Shown here one piece after another: positions 39,324 to 50,817 of a DNA stretch of 64,000 nucleotides. Below the pieces are notes generated by a model, which did no database searches, was not told the DNA's origin, and saw only the letters and a program-made list of their open reading frames with translations. This DNA is from JAMXLO01 sp963812075. Its GTDB lineage: Bacteria > Pseudomonadota > Alphaproteobacteria > Acetobacterales > Acetobacteraceae. The position numbers and the translations under genes are program-made. The DNA is taken from NCBI GenBank assembly GCA_963812075.1, contig CAWETN010000010.1, forward strand, positions 1 to 64,000, written 5' to 3'. Numbering within the stretch: the stretch's first letter is position 1; each line of letters opens with the position of its first letter.

Positions 39324-40695
39324 ATGCCGGTTTCCGCCAGCCCTCTGCCATCGCTCGACGCTCTGCTGCGGTCGCCGACGGCCCAGGCACTGGCAGCGCG
39401 CTTCGGGCGGACCGCCACTACGGCCGCGCTGCGCGCCGAATTGGCCGCGTGCCGGGCGGCGCGCGCCTTCCCGACGGCGCCGGCCGCCATCCTCGACGCT
39501 GCCGCCGATGCGCTGGCGCGGCGGTTTGCCGCATCCCAGCGGCCGGTCTTCAACATGACCGGCACGGTGCTGCACACCAATCTGGGCCGCGCGCCGTTGC
39601 CGCGCGCCGCCGCCGCCGCCGCCGCCGAAGCCCTGGCGTCGGCCGACCACGCTGGAATTCGACCTCGCCACCGGGCGGCGCGGCGAACGCGATGAACACG
39701 TCGCGCGGCTGTTGCGCGAGATCACCGGCGCCGAGGCGGCGTGCGTGGTCAACAACAATGCGGCGGCAGTGCTGCTGATCCTCAACACGCTGGCGCTCGG
39801 GCGCGAAGTGCCGGTCTCGCGCGGCGAGCTGATCGAGATCGGCGGCGCTTTCCGCATTCCCGAGATCATGGCGCGCGCGGGCGCCGTGCTGCGCGAGGTG
39901 GGCACCACGAATCGCACCCATGCGCGCGACTTCCGCGGCGCCATCGGGCCGCAGACGGCACTGCTGATGCGGGTGCATCAGGCCAACTACGCGATCGCGG
40001 GGTTCACCGCGTCCGTGCCGCCCGGTGAGCTCGCCGCGATCGCCCACGCGGCGGGCCTGCCGATGGTGGAAGACCTGGGCAGCGGCAGCCTGGTCGACCT
40101 TGCGGCGTGGGGCCTGCCGCACGAGCCGACGCCGCAGGAGGCGCTGGCGGCCGGAGCCGACCTGGTGAGCTTCTCGGGCGACAAGCTGCTGGGCGGTCCG
40201 CAGGCCGGTCTGATCGTCGGTCGCAAGGAGTTGATCGATCGCCTCAACACCAACCCGCTGAAGCGGGCACTGCGCCTGGACAAGGCGCGCCTGGCGGCCC
40301 TGGAGCAGGTTCTGCTGCTCTACCTGGACCCCGACGGACTGGCGCTGGAACTGCCGACGCTGCGCCTGCTGACCCGGCCGGGCGAGGCGATCCGGGCGAC
40401 GGCGATACGCCTGGCGGAAGCGATACGGGACCTATGGCCCGAGCGGTCCGTGGCGGTGGAGCCCTGCCGCAGCCAGATCGGCTCCGGCGCCCTTCCGGTC
40501 GATCTGCTTGCCTCCCATGCGATCACGATCGCAGGACATTCGCCGGAGGCGGCGGCATCCTGGCTGCGCACATTGCCGCGCCCGGTGATTGGCCGCTTCG
40601 CCGAGCGCCGGCTCTGGCTTGACTGCCGCTGCCTGGAATCCGCGGACGAGGCGGCATTCATTGCCCAGTTGCTCGCACGGGCGGATAGTCGATAG
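39324..40695 (+). CDS. selA: L-seryl-tRNA(Sec) selenium transferase (one-base frameshift)
   Basis: A PLP enzyme that converts Ser-tRNA(Sec) to Sec-tRNA(Sec) using selenophosphate. The repaired length of 456 residues fits SelA. The N-terminal domain begins MPVSASPLPSLDALLRSP, and FNMTGTVLHTNLGRAPLP is a strong SelA signature. After an extra base near 39650 the second frame gives LEFDLATGRRGERDEHVARL, CVVNNNAAAVLLIL and the PLP-lysine motif SFSGDKLLGGPQAGLIVG. The gene for tRNA(Sec) begins one base after its stop codon, confirming the assignment. selB and selD are not in the window. Confidence 0.95.
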
Positions 40696-40696
40696 T

Positions 40697-40789
40697 GGAA
40701 GAGAAGCGGCTCCGGTGGGCCGGCCGGCCTTCAAAGCCGGTTGGGGCTGCTCGGCGGCCCCGGGTAGGTTCAACTCCTGCTCTCTTCCG
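40697..40789 (+). tRNA. selC: tRNA-Sec (anticodon UCA)
   Basis: A 93-nt selenocysteine tRNA. The 8-bp acceptor stem is GGAAGAGA (40697-40704) with TCTCTTCC (40781-40788), and the discriminator G is at 40789, as in bacterial tRNA(Sec). The anticodon TCA is at 40731-40733 in the loop CTTCAAA, with stem GCCGG/CCGGC. A long variable arm follows (TTGGGGC onward), and the T-loop region is GGTAGGTTCAACTCC. The pattern follows E. coli selC closely. The 3' CCA is not fully encoded (GCCC). It directly follows selA and should be co-transcribed. Confidence 0.95.
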
Positions 40790-40969
40790 CCCTGTGTCGC
40801 GCGTACCGTCTATGTGGCAGCCGCGCCACACTGTGCCCGAAAATCTCACACCCCCCTCGCGCTGGCCGAAGTCATTGGCTATGGTCATATGGATTGGAAG
40901 GGCAAAGGTGCGACGCCCGTAATGAGACCCGTGCGGAACGCTGACGCCGGTAGAACGAGGAGAAAGCAA

Positions 40970-42112
40970 ATGCAGCTTCGGAGTGCACTCCTGGCAGCCA
41001 CTGTGCTCGCCACGCCCATCGCGGCGAGTGCGCAGCCGGTCACCGGGCTTTACATCGGCGCCGGCGTCGGCGTGAACATCACGCAGAAGGAGTCCGTCAA
41101 CGGCGTGGCGGTTGGCGTGGGGACACTGATCAATAACTTCTCCACGATCAACGGCAACATCAAGGGCAGCACCGGCTTCGGCGGCGTCCTCTCCGTGGGT
41201 TGGGGCTTCGGCAACGGGCTCCGGGCCGAGGTCGAAGGCAACTACCGGTACAACAGCTCGGGCTTCGAAAACAGCATCGTCACCAATTTCGGGGCTGGCG
41301 GTGGGACCAAGGAGCAGAAGTTCGGCGGCATGGTCAACGTGCTGTACGACTTCAACGGCCTCACCCCGTGGTTCGTGCCGTACCTGGGCGCCGGTGTCGG
41401 CTACGTCGGCATCAACGAGAACTGGCACACGTTCGCCCCCGGCGTGCTGGGCGACGCCAGTACGGCGGGTGGCGTGAGAGCCTCCGGCAAGAGCACGGTG
41501 GGCAGCTTCGCCTACCAGGCTATCGCAGGTGCCGCGTTCCCATTGCCGTCGATCGCATATGGTCTCGCCGCGACGTTCGAATATCGCTTCTTCGGCACGT
41601 CTGGTAACCGCAACTACTCCGGCACGGCGCTTGCGTCGAGTGCTACAGGTGAGCTCTCCGCCGCCCCTGCCACGTTCAGGGTCGGTTCGAGCTATAACCA
41701 CTCGATCCTGGTCGGCCTCCGCTACAACTTCCTGCCGCCTCCGCCGGCGCCCCCGCCGGCTGCGGTCCCGGCCCAGGCGCCGGCTCGCTCCTACCTGGTG
41801 TTCTTCGATTGGGACAAGTACAACCTTACCGATCGTGCGCGCCAGATCATCCGCGAGGCGGCGGACAACTCGACGAAGGTCCAGTACACGCGCATCGAGG
41901 TGAACGGCTACACCGACACCTCGGGCACGCCTGAGTACAACCTGGGCCTGTCGATCCGTCGCGCCAATGCGGTCAAGGCCGAACTGATCAAGGACGGCGT
42001 TCCGGCGAACGCGATCACCGCACAGGGCTTTGGCGACACCAACCTGCTGGTGCCGACCGGACCGGGCGTGCGCGAGCCGCAGAACCGCCGGGTCGAGATC
42101 ATCATCCGCTGA
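40970..42112 (+). CDS. OmpA family outer membrane protein, tandem copy 1
   Basis: A 380-residue protein with a signal peptide (MQLRSALLAATVLATPIAAS, then AQP). An N-terminal eight-stranded barrel-like region of GxGxG and aromatic-ended strands (GLYIGAGVGVNITQ, FRVGSSYNHSILVGLRYNF) is followed by a Pro/Ala linker. The C-terminal OmpA domain binds peptidoglycan (VFFDWDKYNLTDRARQIIRE, VNGYTDTSGTPEYN, NRRVEIIIR). ATG 40970 has GAGGAGAAAG upstream. The next gene encodes a paralogue with a nearly identical C-terminal domain. Confidence 0.9.
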   Translation: MQLRSALLAATVLATPIAASAQPVTGLYIGAGVGVNITQKESVNGVAVGVGTLINNFSTINGNIKGSTGFGGVLSVGWGFGNGLRAEVEGNYRYNSSGFENSIVTNFGAGGGTKEQKFGGMVNVLYDFNGLTPWFVPYLGAGVGYVGINENWHTFAPGVLGDASTAGGVRASGKSTVGSFAYQAIAGAAFPLPSIAYGLAATFEYRFFGTSGNRNYSGTALASSATGELSAAPATFRVGSSYNHSILVGLRYNFLPPPPAPPPAAVPAQAPARSYLVFFDWDKYNLTDRARQIIREAADNSTKVQYTRIEVNGYTDTSGTPEYNLGLSIRRANAVKAELIKDGVPANAITAQGFGDTNLLVPTGPGVREPQNRRVEIIIR

Positions 42113-42143
42113 TCTGCCGCGGCTGCACGAACGACCACGGAAC

Positions 42144-42167
42144 GGGGCGCCGCAAGGCGCCCCTTTT
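42144..42167 (+). terminator. Terminator between the two OmpA-type genes
   Basis: Perfect 8-bp stem GGGGCGCC-GCAA-GGCGCCCC with a stable GNRA-type loop, followed by TTTT. It starts 31 bp after the first gene's stop, so the second paralogue may have its own promoter or depend on readthrough. Confidence 0.9.
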
Positions 42168-42193
42168 CGTCCGGGCCTGAGGAGGATTCGAGG

Positions 42194-43258
42194 ATGCGGT
42201 TCCGCAGTCTCTCGCTGGCGTTTGCCGCCCTGCTGGCCGCGCCGCTTGCTGCCCAGGCGCAGCCGTTCCAGGGCCTCTATGTCGGAGCTGGCGCCGGTTA
42301 CAATCTGCCGGAAAACTACCCGCTGGCCGGCGGCGCCGCGCTGGAGCCGCGCGGCGGCTTCGTCGGGCTGGGCAGCGTCGGCTACGCGCTGGGGAATGGC
42401 TTCCGCTTCGAGCTCGAGGGCAACTACCGGCACGCCGACCTTGGCCGGACGAACTTTGCCTCGAGTTCCAGTGGCACGTTCCAGACCTATGGCGTGATGG
42501 CCAATGTGCTGTTCGACATCGACGTCGGGATTCCGTGGATTTTTCCCTATGTCGGCGGCGGCGCCGGTTACGCCTGGTCGAACCTCTCGCGCAGCGCTGT
42601 GTTCACCGCGAACAGCTTCCCGCTGCTCCGCAACCATTTCGACGAGACCAAGGGGGGTTTTGCCTTCCAGGCGATCGGCGGCCTGTCGTTCCCGATACCC
42701 GGCGTTCCGGGCCTGTCGATCACGTCGGAGTACCGCTTCTTCGGCATCCCGGGCAGCGAGAACTTCGCGGGCAACCAGGTGGTGGCGGACGTGCCGGCGG
42801 TGCTGCCCGCCACGCTCAAGGTCCAGCACCAGTACAACCACAGCTTCCTGCTTGGCGTGCGCTATGCCTTCAACGTGGCTGCCCCGATCCCGGCAGCGGC
42901 GCCGACCGCGGCTCCGGCTCCGGCGGCGTCGCGCTCCTACCTGGTCTTCTTCGACTGGGACAAGGCGACGCTGACCGACCGGGCGCGGCAGATCATCCGC
43001 GAAGCGGCCGACAACTCGACGCGCGTGCAGTACACGCGGATCGAGGTAAACGGCTACACCGACACATCCGGTACGCATCAGTACAATCAGGACCTCTCGC
43101 TGCGCCGGGCGCGTGCGGTGCAGGTCGAGTTGATCAAGGACGGCGTTCCGGCGAGCGCGATCACCGCTCAGGGCTTCGGCGACACCAATCTGCTGGTCCA
43201 GACCGGACCGGGCGTGCGCGAGCCGCAGAACCGCCGGGTCGAGATCGTGATCCGCTGA
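42194..43258 (+). CDS. OmpA family outer membrane protein, tandem copy 2
   Basis: A 354-residue paralogue with a signal peptide (MRFRSLSLAFAALLAAPLAA, QAQP). The barrel region differs from copy 1, but the OmpA domain is almost the same (VFFDWDKATLTDRARQIIRE, VNGYTDTSGTHQYNQDLSLR, NRRVEIVIR). ATG 42194 is preceded by GAGGAGG. High similarity in the C-terminal third, with divergence in the exposed barrel, fits duplication followed by surface diversification. Confidence 0.9.
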   Translation: MRFRSLSLAFAALLAAPLAAQAQPFQGLYVGAGAGYNLPENYPLAGGAALEPRGGFVGLGSVGYALGNGFRFELEGNYRHADLGRTNFASSSSGTFQTYGVMANVLFDIDVGIPWIFPYVGGGAGYAWSNLSRSAVFTANSFPLLRNHFDETKGGFAFQAIGGLSFPIPGVPGLSITSEYRFFGIPGSENFAGNQVVADVPAVLPATLKVQHQYNHSFLLGVRYAFNVAAPIPAAAPTAAPAPAASRSYLVFFDWDKATLTDRARQIIREAADNSTRVQYTRIEVNGYTDTSGTHQYNQDLSLRRARAVQVELIKDGVPASAITAQGFGDTNLLVQTGPGVREPQNRRVEIVIR

Positions 43259-43270
43259 CCGGACGCTGCC

Positions 43271-43822
43271 TTGTCCGCTCGAACCCTATGGATCGGCATC
43301 GGAGCCCTGGTGGCTCCGATGCTGCTTCTGGCCGGTTGCGAGCCGCCGCCGCCGGTCCAGGAGGAACGCCACGAGGCCTCGGTGCCGGCCGTGCCGCCCC
43401 TGGTCCGGCGCCCGGCGCCTCGCGTGGTGGTGCGGACCGGCTGGACGTTCAATGCGGGCGAGGAGGAGTGCACCGCAATGGCCGCCGCGTCCGGCAGCTC
43501 GCTGCTCGTGACGGTCCGCCGGGATGCCCCGATCCGCCTCGTGGTCACGCTGGCCGCGCCTGCCCAGGCGCCGGGTAGCGCCCAACTGCGCTTCACCGGT
43601 CAGGCGGGGTCCTGGCAGGTCGCCGCGAGGCGGGCCGCGGCTCGCCAGCTCGCGGTGGCGCTCGGCTCGGACGAGAGCGCGCTGAGCCGTATCCTCGTGC
43701 TGCTGAGCGGCGGCACGTTCGAGGTTGGAGCGCCCGCGCAACCAATCACCACGTTCACCATCGGTCCGTCGGATAAACCGGGACAAGATTGGTTCGACTG
43801 CGCACGCACGAAGACGCTATAG
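43271..43822 (+). CDS. Putative lipoprotein of unknown function
   Basis: A protein of about 183 residues. A hydrophobic N-terminus ends in the lipobox LLLAGC, followed by a Pro/Glu-rich spacer (EPPPPVQEERHEA), pointing to lipid anchoring. The rest lacks a recognisable domain; two further Cys (EEECTAMAA and WFDCARTK) could form a disulfide. No ATG lies in frame before the signal, so TTG 43271 or a downstream GTG is the likely start. It sits between the OmpA-type genes and the hybrid kinase, starting 12 bp after copy 2. Confidence 0.65.
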   Translation: MSARTLWIGIGALVAPMLLLAGCEPPPPVQEERHEASVPAVPPLVRRPAPRVVVRTGWTFNAGEEECTAMAAASGSSLLVTVRRDAPIRLVVTLAAPAQAPGSAQLRFTGQAGSWQVAARRAAARQLAVALGSDESALSRILVLLSGGTFEVGAPAQPITTFTIGPSDKPGQDWFDCARTKTL

Positions 43823-43860
43823 TACAGCGTCCCTGTAGCGCGACCCGACGGAGGGCCCTG

Positions 43861-47109
<3,249 letters not shown>

Positions 47110-47112
47110 CGA

Positions 47113-48513
47113 TCACACCGTCTGCTTCTGCCGCAGCCGTAGCGAGCTGAGCACCATGGCGAGTGCGGCGAAGCCGGCGGCCATGCCGATCGCGAACCGG
47201 GTGCCAAGTTCGATCGCATCCTCGCCGCCGTGGAAGAGGCCGAACACCAGTGCGACCAGGGCGCTGCCGGTGGTCTGGCCGAGCAGGCGGGACGTGGACA
47301 GCATGCCGCTGCCGGCGCCGGCCCGCTCGCGGGGCGCGCTGGCGATCATCAGCCGGTTGTTGGGCGACTGGAAGAAGCCGAAGCCGACGCCGCAGACGGC
47401 GAGCCGCCACGCCACGTCGAGCTGCGCCGGGCGCGCCGGCAGGAACAGCACCAGCAGTAGGCCCACGGTCATCACCGCGAGTCCGAAGCCGCCGAGCAGC
47501 CCGGCGGGATAGCGGTCTGCCAGGCGCCCGGCGATCGGCGCCATCACCACCAGTGCCGCCGGCCAGGGGGTGATCAGCACGCCGATCTGGATCGGCGACA
47601 GCCCGCTCACGTACTGGAAGTAGAACGGCAGCGCCACGAACGCGATGAGCTGGGCACCGTGCGCACAGATCGCAGTGGCGACCGACAGTGCGAACACCGG
47701 GCGGCGGAACAGATCCACGGGCAGCATCGGCGCGGCCAGCGTGAACTGCCGGTGCACGAAGAACCAGCCGACCACGATGCTGACGGCGAGTTCGATCAGC
47801 ACGGTGGCTGCACCCTGGCCGCGCCCGATGCCGTCCAGCGCGGTGATGAACAGGCCGAAGGTGACCGCGTTCATCACCGCGCTCAGCGGATCGAACGGAT
47901 GCCCAGTTCGCGGCGTGCGCGGCAGGAAGCGGTGCGCCATCCAGAGCGAGACGATGCCCGCTGGTACCTGGAGCGCGAACAGCCAGGGCCAGGACAGCAC
48001 CGACATGATTCCCGCCGCGACCGAGGGGCCGGCGGCGGAGGAACCCGCGACCACCAGCGCATTGAACCCAATGCCGCGGCCGAGCGCCTCGCGCGGGTAG
48101 ATGAAACGGACCAGCGCGCCGTTGACGCTCATGATTCCGGCGCCGCCGAAACCCTGCAGCACGCGGCCGATCACCAGCACCGGCAGCGACGGCGCCACCG
48201 CGCAGACGAACGATGCCGCGGTGTAGACGGCGAGGCCCCATACATAGACGCGTCGGTGGCCGTAGATGTCGCCGATCGAGGCGAACGGCAGCAGCGTCAC
48301 CGTCACCGCGAGCTGATAGGCGTTCACCACCCAGATCGACGCGGCCGGTGTCGTATTCAGGTCGCGCGCGATGGTCGGCAGCGCGATATTGGCGATCGAG
48401 GTGACCAGCACCGACATGGCGATGGCGATAGCGACCGCCAGCATGGCGCGCCACCGCTCGTCCGGCGGCAGGCCGTCGGCGACCTCAGGATCGTGCACGC
48501 GGATGAGACGCAT
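47113..48513 (-). CDS. MFS transporter, DHA2 (EmrB/QacA-like) family
   Basis: A drug:H+ antiporter-like protein of about 466 residues with 12-14 predicted spans. Motif A reads ASIGDIYGHRRVYVWGLAVY, the motif C region is FGGAGIMSVNGALVRFIYP, and IWVVNAYQLAVTVTLLPFA is typical of DHA2. I chose Met 48513 (MRLIRVHDPEVADG); upstream in-frame ATGs at 48540 and 48552 exist, but none has a good ribosome site. It is convergent with the hybrid kinase and divergent from the thioesterase. Confidence 0.88.
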   Translation of the reverse strand: MRLIRVHDPEVADGLPPDERWRAMLAVAIAIAMSVLVTSIANIALPTIARDLNTTPAASIWVVNAYQLAVTVTLLPFASIGDIYGHRRVYVWGLAVYTAASFVCAVAPSLPVLVIGRVLQGFGGAGIMSVNGALVRFIYPREALGRGIGFNALVVAGSSAAGPSVAAGIMSVLSWPWLFALQVPAGIVSLWMAHRFLPRTPRTGHPFDPLSAVMNAVTFGLFITALDGIGRGQGAATVLIELAVSIVVGWFFVHRQFTLAAPMLPVDLFRRPVFALSVATAICAHGAQLIAFVALPFYFQYVSGLSPIQIGVLITPWPAALVVMAPIAGRLADRYPAGLLGGFGLAVMTVGLLLVLFLPARPAQLDVAWRLAVCGVGFGFFQSPNNRLMIASAPRERAGAGSGMLSTSRLLGQTTGSALVALVFGLFHGGEDAIELGTRFAIGMAAGFAALAMVLSSLRLRQKQTV

Positions 48514-48563
48514 CGTCCGTGTGTGCTTGACCCCTCGCATGTTCGTCAACAAGGTGCCGCCCC

Positions 48564-49031
48564 ATGGAGTTTCCGCATTGTGACGGCGTGGTCCTGCCCG
48601 AGTGGATCGATGCCAACGGCCACATGAACCTGGCCTATTATGTCGTGCTGTTCGACCTGGCGACCGACCTGATGTACGACAAGCTGGGTGTGGGCCAGGC
48701 GTATCGCGACGCGACCGGCAACTCGACGTTCACCGCCGAGACCCACACGCTGTACGAGCGCGAGGTGCGGGTGGGCGAGCGGGTGCGCGTGGTGCCGCAT
48801 CTGCTGGGCGCGGACGCCAAGCGGATGCACTACTTCCACGAGATGTTCCATGCTGAGGGCGGACATCGGGTCGCGGCGCAGGAGCTGATCGCGCTGCATA
48901 TCGACCTGTCGGTGCGTCGTGTGGCGCCGTTCCCGGAGGATCTCGCGGCGCGCCTGCAGCGGGCGGTCCGGGCACGTGGCGACAAGCCGTTGCCGAAGGG
49001 TGTAGGACGACGGATCGCCTTGCCAGGCTGA
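48564..49031 (+). CDS. Hotdog-fold acyl-CoA thioesterase (betainyl-CoA thioesterase-like)
   Basis: A 155-residue single hotdog domain. EWIDANGHMNLAYYVVLFDL contains the Asp/Asn-x-x-x-His motif of the 4-hydroxybenzoyl-CoA thioesterase class. The version with DANGHMN followed by YYxxLFD is typical of the carnitine-pathway betainyl-CoA thioesterases, though no carnitine dehydrogenase is adjacent. It starts the plus-strand group that continues with an ABC importer 5 bp later. Specificity is inferred only. Confidence 0.8.
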   Translation: MEFPHCDGVVLPEWIDANGHMNLAYYVVLFDLATDLMYDKLGVGQAYRDATGNSTFTAETHTLYEREVRVGERVRVVPHLLGADAKRMHYFHEMFHAEGGHRVAAQELIALHIDLSVRRVAPFPEDLAARLQRAVRARGDKPLPKGVGRRIALPG

Positions 49032-49036
49032 GACAG

Positions 49037-49948
49037 ATGAGCACGACCACCGCAACCACCATGCTTCGGCCCGCGGCCGCGCGCGGGCATGCCTATGCGC
49101 GGCGCTATTGGGCCTTTGCCGTTCCCGCCGCGGCGGTCGTGCTGCTGGTGATCCTGTTCCCCTGGGTCTTCACCCTCTTCATGTCGGTGCACGACTGGAA
49201 GGTGACCGGCGCCACGCCGTTCGTCGGCCTGGCCAACTACGCCAAGATGCTGCAGGACGAACGCTTCCTGTGGTCGATCGTCCGCACGCTCTGGTTCACC
49301 GCCGGCACGGTGATCGCGCCGGTGCTGCTCGGGGTGTGGGCGGCGGTGTGCTTCGCCTCGCAGTTTCGGCTGCGCGGGCTGGCGCGCACGCTGTTCGTGC
49401 TGCCGATGATGGCGACGCCGGTGGCGATCGCGCTGGTGTGGACCATGATGTTCCACCCGCAGCTTGGCGTGCTGAACTACCTGCTGACCTCGGTCGGCCT
49501 GCCGCCCTCGAGCTGGGTCTACGACAGCAGCACCGTGATCCCGACTCTGGTCATGGTGGAGACCTGGCAGTGGACGCCGCTGGTGATGCTGATCGTGCTT
49601 GGCGGCATCGCCAGCCTGCCGCCGGACCCGTACGAGGCGGCGATCCTCGACGGCGCCAGCGCGTGGCAGATGTTCCGCCACATCACCCTGCCGCTGGTCT
49701 GGCCGTTCATCATGGTTGCCACCGTGATCCGGCTGATCGACGCGCTGAAGACGTTCGACACGATCTACGTCATCACGCTGGGCGGCCCGGGCACATCGAG
49801 CGAGACGATCAACATCCTGCTGTACCAGACCGCGTTCGCCTACTACGACCTGGGCTACGGCTCGGCCATCGTGGTGGTGTTCTTCGTGCTGATCCTGCTG
49901 ATCAGCCTGCTGCTGCTGCGCGTCCGCCAGCGCGAGGCGTGGCGATGA
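49037..49948 (+). CDS. Carbohydrate ABC transporter permease, MalF family (second importer)
   Basis: A 303-residue permease with about six spans. The first is around AVVLLVILFPWVFTLFMSVH, and the EAA loop is DPYEAAILDGASAWQMFRHI. Its stop overlaps the next permease start (ATGA). It forms an importer with the two following genes; the ATPase is not encoded here. Confidence 0.92.
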   Translation: MSTTTATTMLRPAAARGHAYARRYWAFAVPAAAVVLLVILFPWVFTLFMSVHDWKVTGATPFVGLANYAKMLQDERFLWSIVRTLWFTAGTVIAPVLLGVWAAVCFASQFRLRGLARTLFVLPMMATPVAIALVWTMMFHPQLGVLNYLLTSVGLPPSSWVYDSSTVIPTLVMVETWQWTPLVMLIVLGGIASLPPDPYEAAILDGASAWQMFRHITLPLVWPFIMVATVIRLIDALKTFDTIYVITLGGPGTSSETINILLYQTAFAYYDLGYGSAIVVVFFVLILLISLLLLRVRQREAWR

Positions 49949-50778
49949 ACCGCCATCGCCTCCGCCGCGCGTTCGGCCGAGCCGGGCTGTATGCGTCGGT
50001 GCTCCTGCTGGTCTCGCCGGCGGTGCTGTTCTTCCTGTGGATGCTGTCGCTGTCGCTGAAGAACGAGGTCGACAACACCGCCTATCCGCCGGTGTTCATC
50101 CCGCATCCGCCGACGCTCGCCAACTTCGTCGACGTGTTCGAGAAGAACGACTTCCTCACCTACACGATCAACTCGGTGATCGTGTCGTTCTCCGCCACCG
50201 GCCTCGCACTGCTGCTCGGCGTGCCGGCCGGCTACGGCATCGCCAAGGCGAAGGCCACCAAGGCCGCGGCGCTGATCCTGATCGCGCGCGTCACGCCTGG
50301 CCTGTCCTACCTGATCCCGCTGTTCCTGATGTTCCAGTGGCTCGGCATGATCGGCACGCTGACGCCGCTGGTGATCACCCATCTGGTGATCACCGTGCCG
50401 ATCGTCGTCTGGGTGATGATCGGCTTCTTCGAGGGCCTGCCCGGCGAGCTCGAGGAGGCCGCGCTGGTGGATGGCGCGACGATCTGGCAGGCGTTCCTGC
50501 ACGTCGCGATGCCGCTGGCGCGGCCCGGCATCATGGTGGCGATGATCCTGTCGTTCATCTTCTCGTGGAACAACTTCATCTTCGGCGTGGTGCTGGCCGG
50601 CCGCACCACCCGCACCCTGCCGGTCGCGGTCTACAACGTGCTGACCTTCGAGCAGATCAGCTGGGGCCCGCTTGCCGCCGCAGCCCTGGTGGTGACCGCG
50701 CCGGTGCTGCTGCTGACGCTGCTGATGCAGAAGGAGATCGTCGCCGGCCTGACCGCGGGTGGCGTGAAGGGTGGCTGA
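49945..50778 (+). CDS. Carbohydrate ABC transporter permease, MalG family (second importer)
   Basis: A 277-residue partner permease. EAA loop GELEEAALVDGATIWQAFLH; a late conserved block is SFIFSWNNFIFGVVLAGRTT. ATG 49945 overlaps the upstream stop by four bases, so translation is coupled. The frame is intact, unlike the related gene at 15601-16451. Confidence 0.92.
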   Translation: MNRHRLRRAFGRAGLYASVLLLVSPAVLFFLWMLSLSLKNEVDNTAYPPVFIPHPPTLANFVDVFEKNDFLTYTINSVIVSFSATGLALLLGVPAGYGIAKAKATKAAALILIARVTPGLSYLIPLFLMFQWLGMIGTLTPLVITHLVITVPIVVWVMIGFFEGLPGELEEAALVDGATIWQAFLHVAMPLARPGIMVAMILSFIFSWNNFIFGVVLAGRTTRTLPVAVYNVLTFEQISWGPLAAAALVVTAPVLLLTLLMQKEIVAGLTAGGVKGG

Positions 50779-50817
50779 GGTCCTATAAGCCGCCGAGCCT
50801 TGACCTGGAGGAAACCC

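Noticed and set aside
39648..39652. Programmed frameshifting in selA or groEL as regulation
   Set aside because: No slippery heptamer with a downstream pseudoknot is evident at either site, and similar shifts are scattered over unrelated genes.
40589..40969. Long open frame running from inside selA through the selC gene into the first OmpA-type gene
   Set aside because: The N-terminal part translates a tRNA and an alternative frame of selA. The OmpA-type signal peptide and ribosome site define the real start at 40970.
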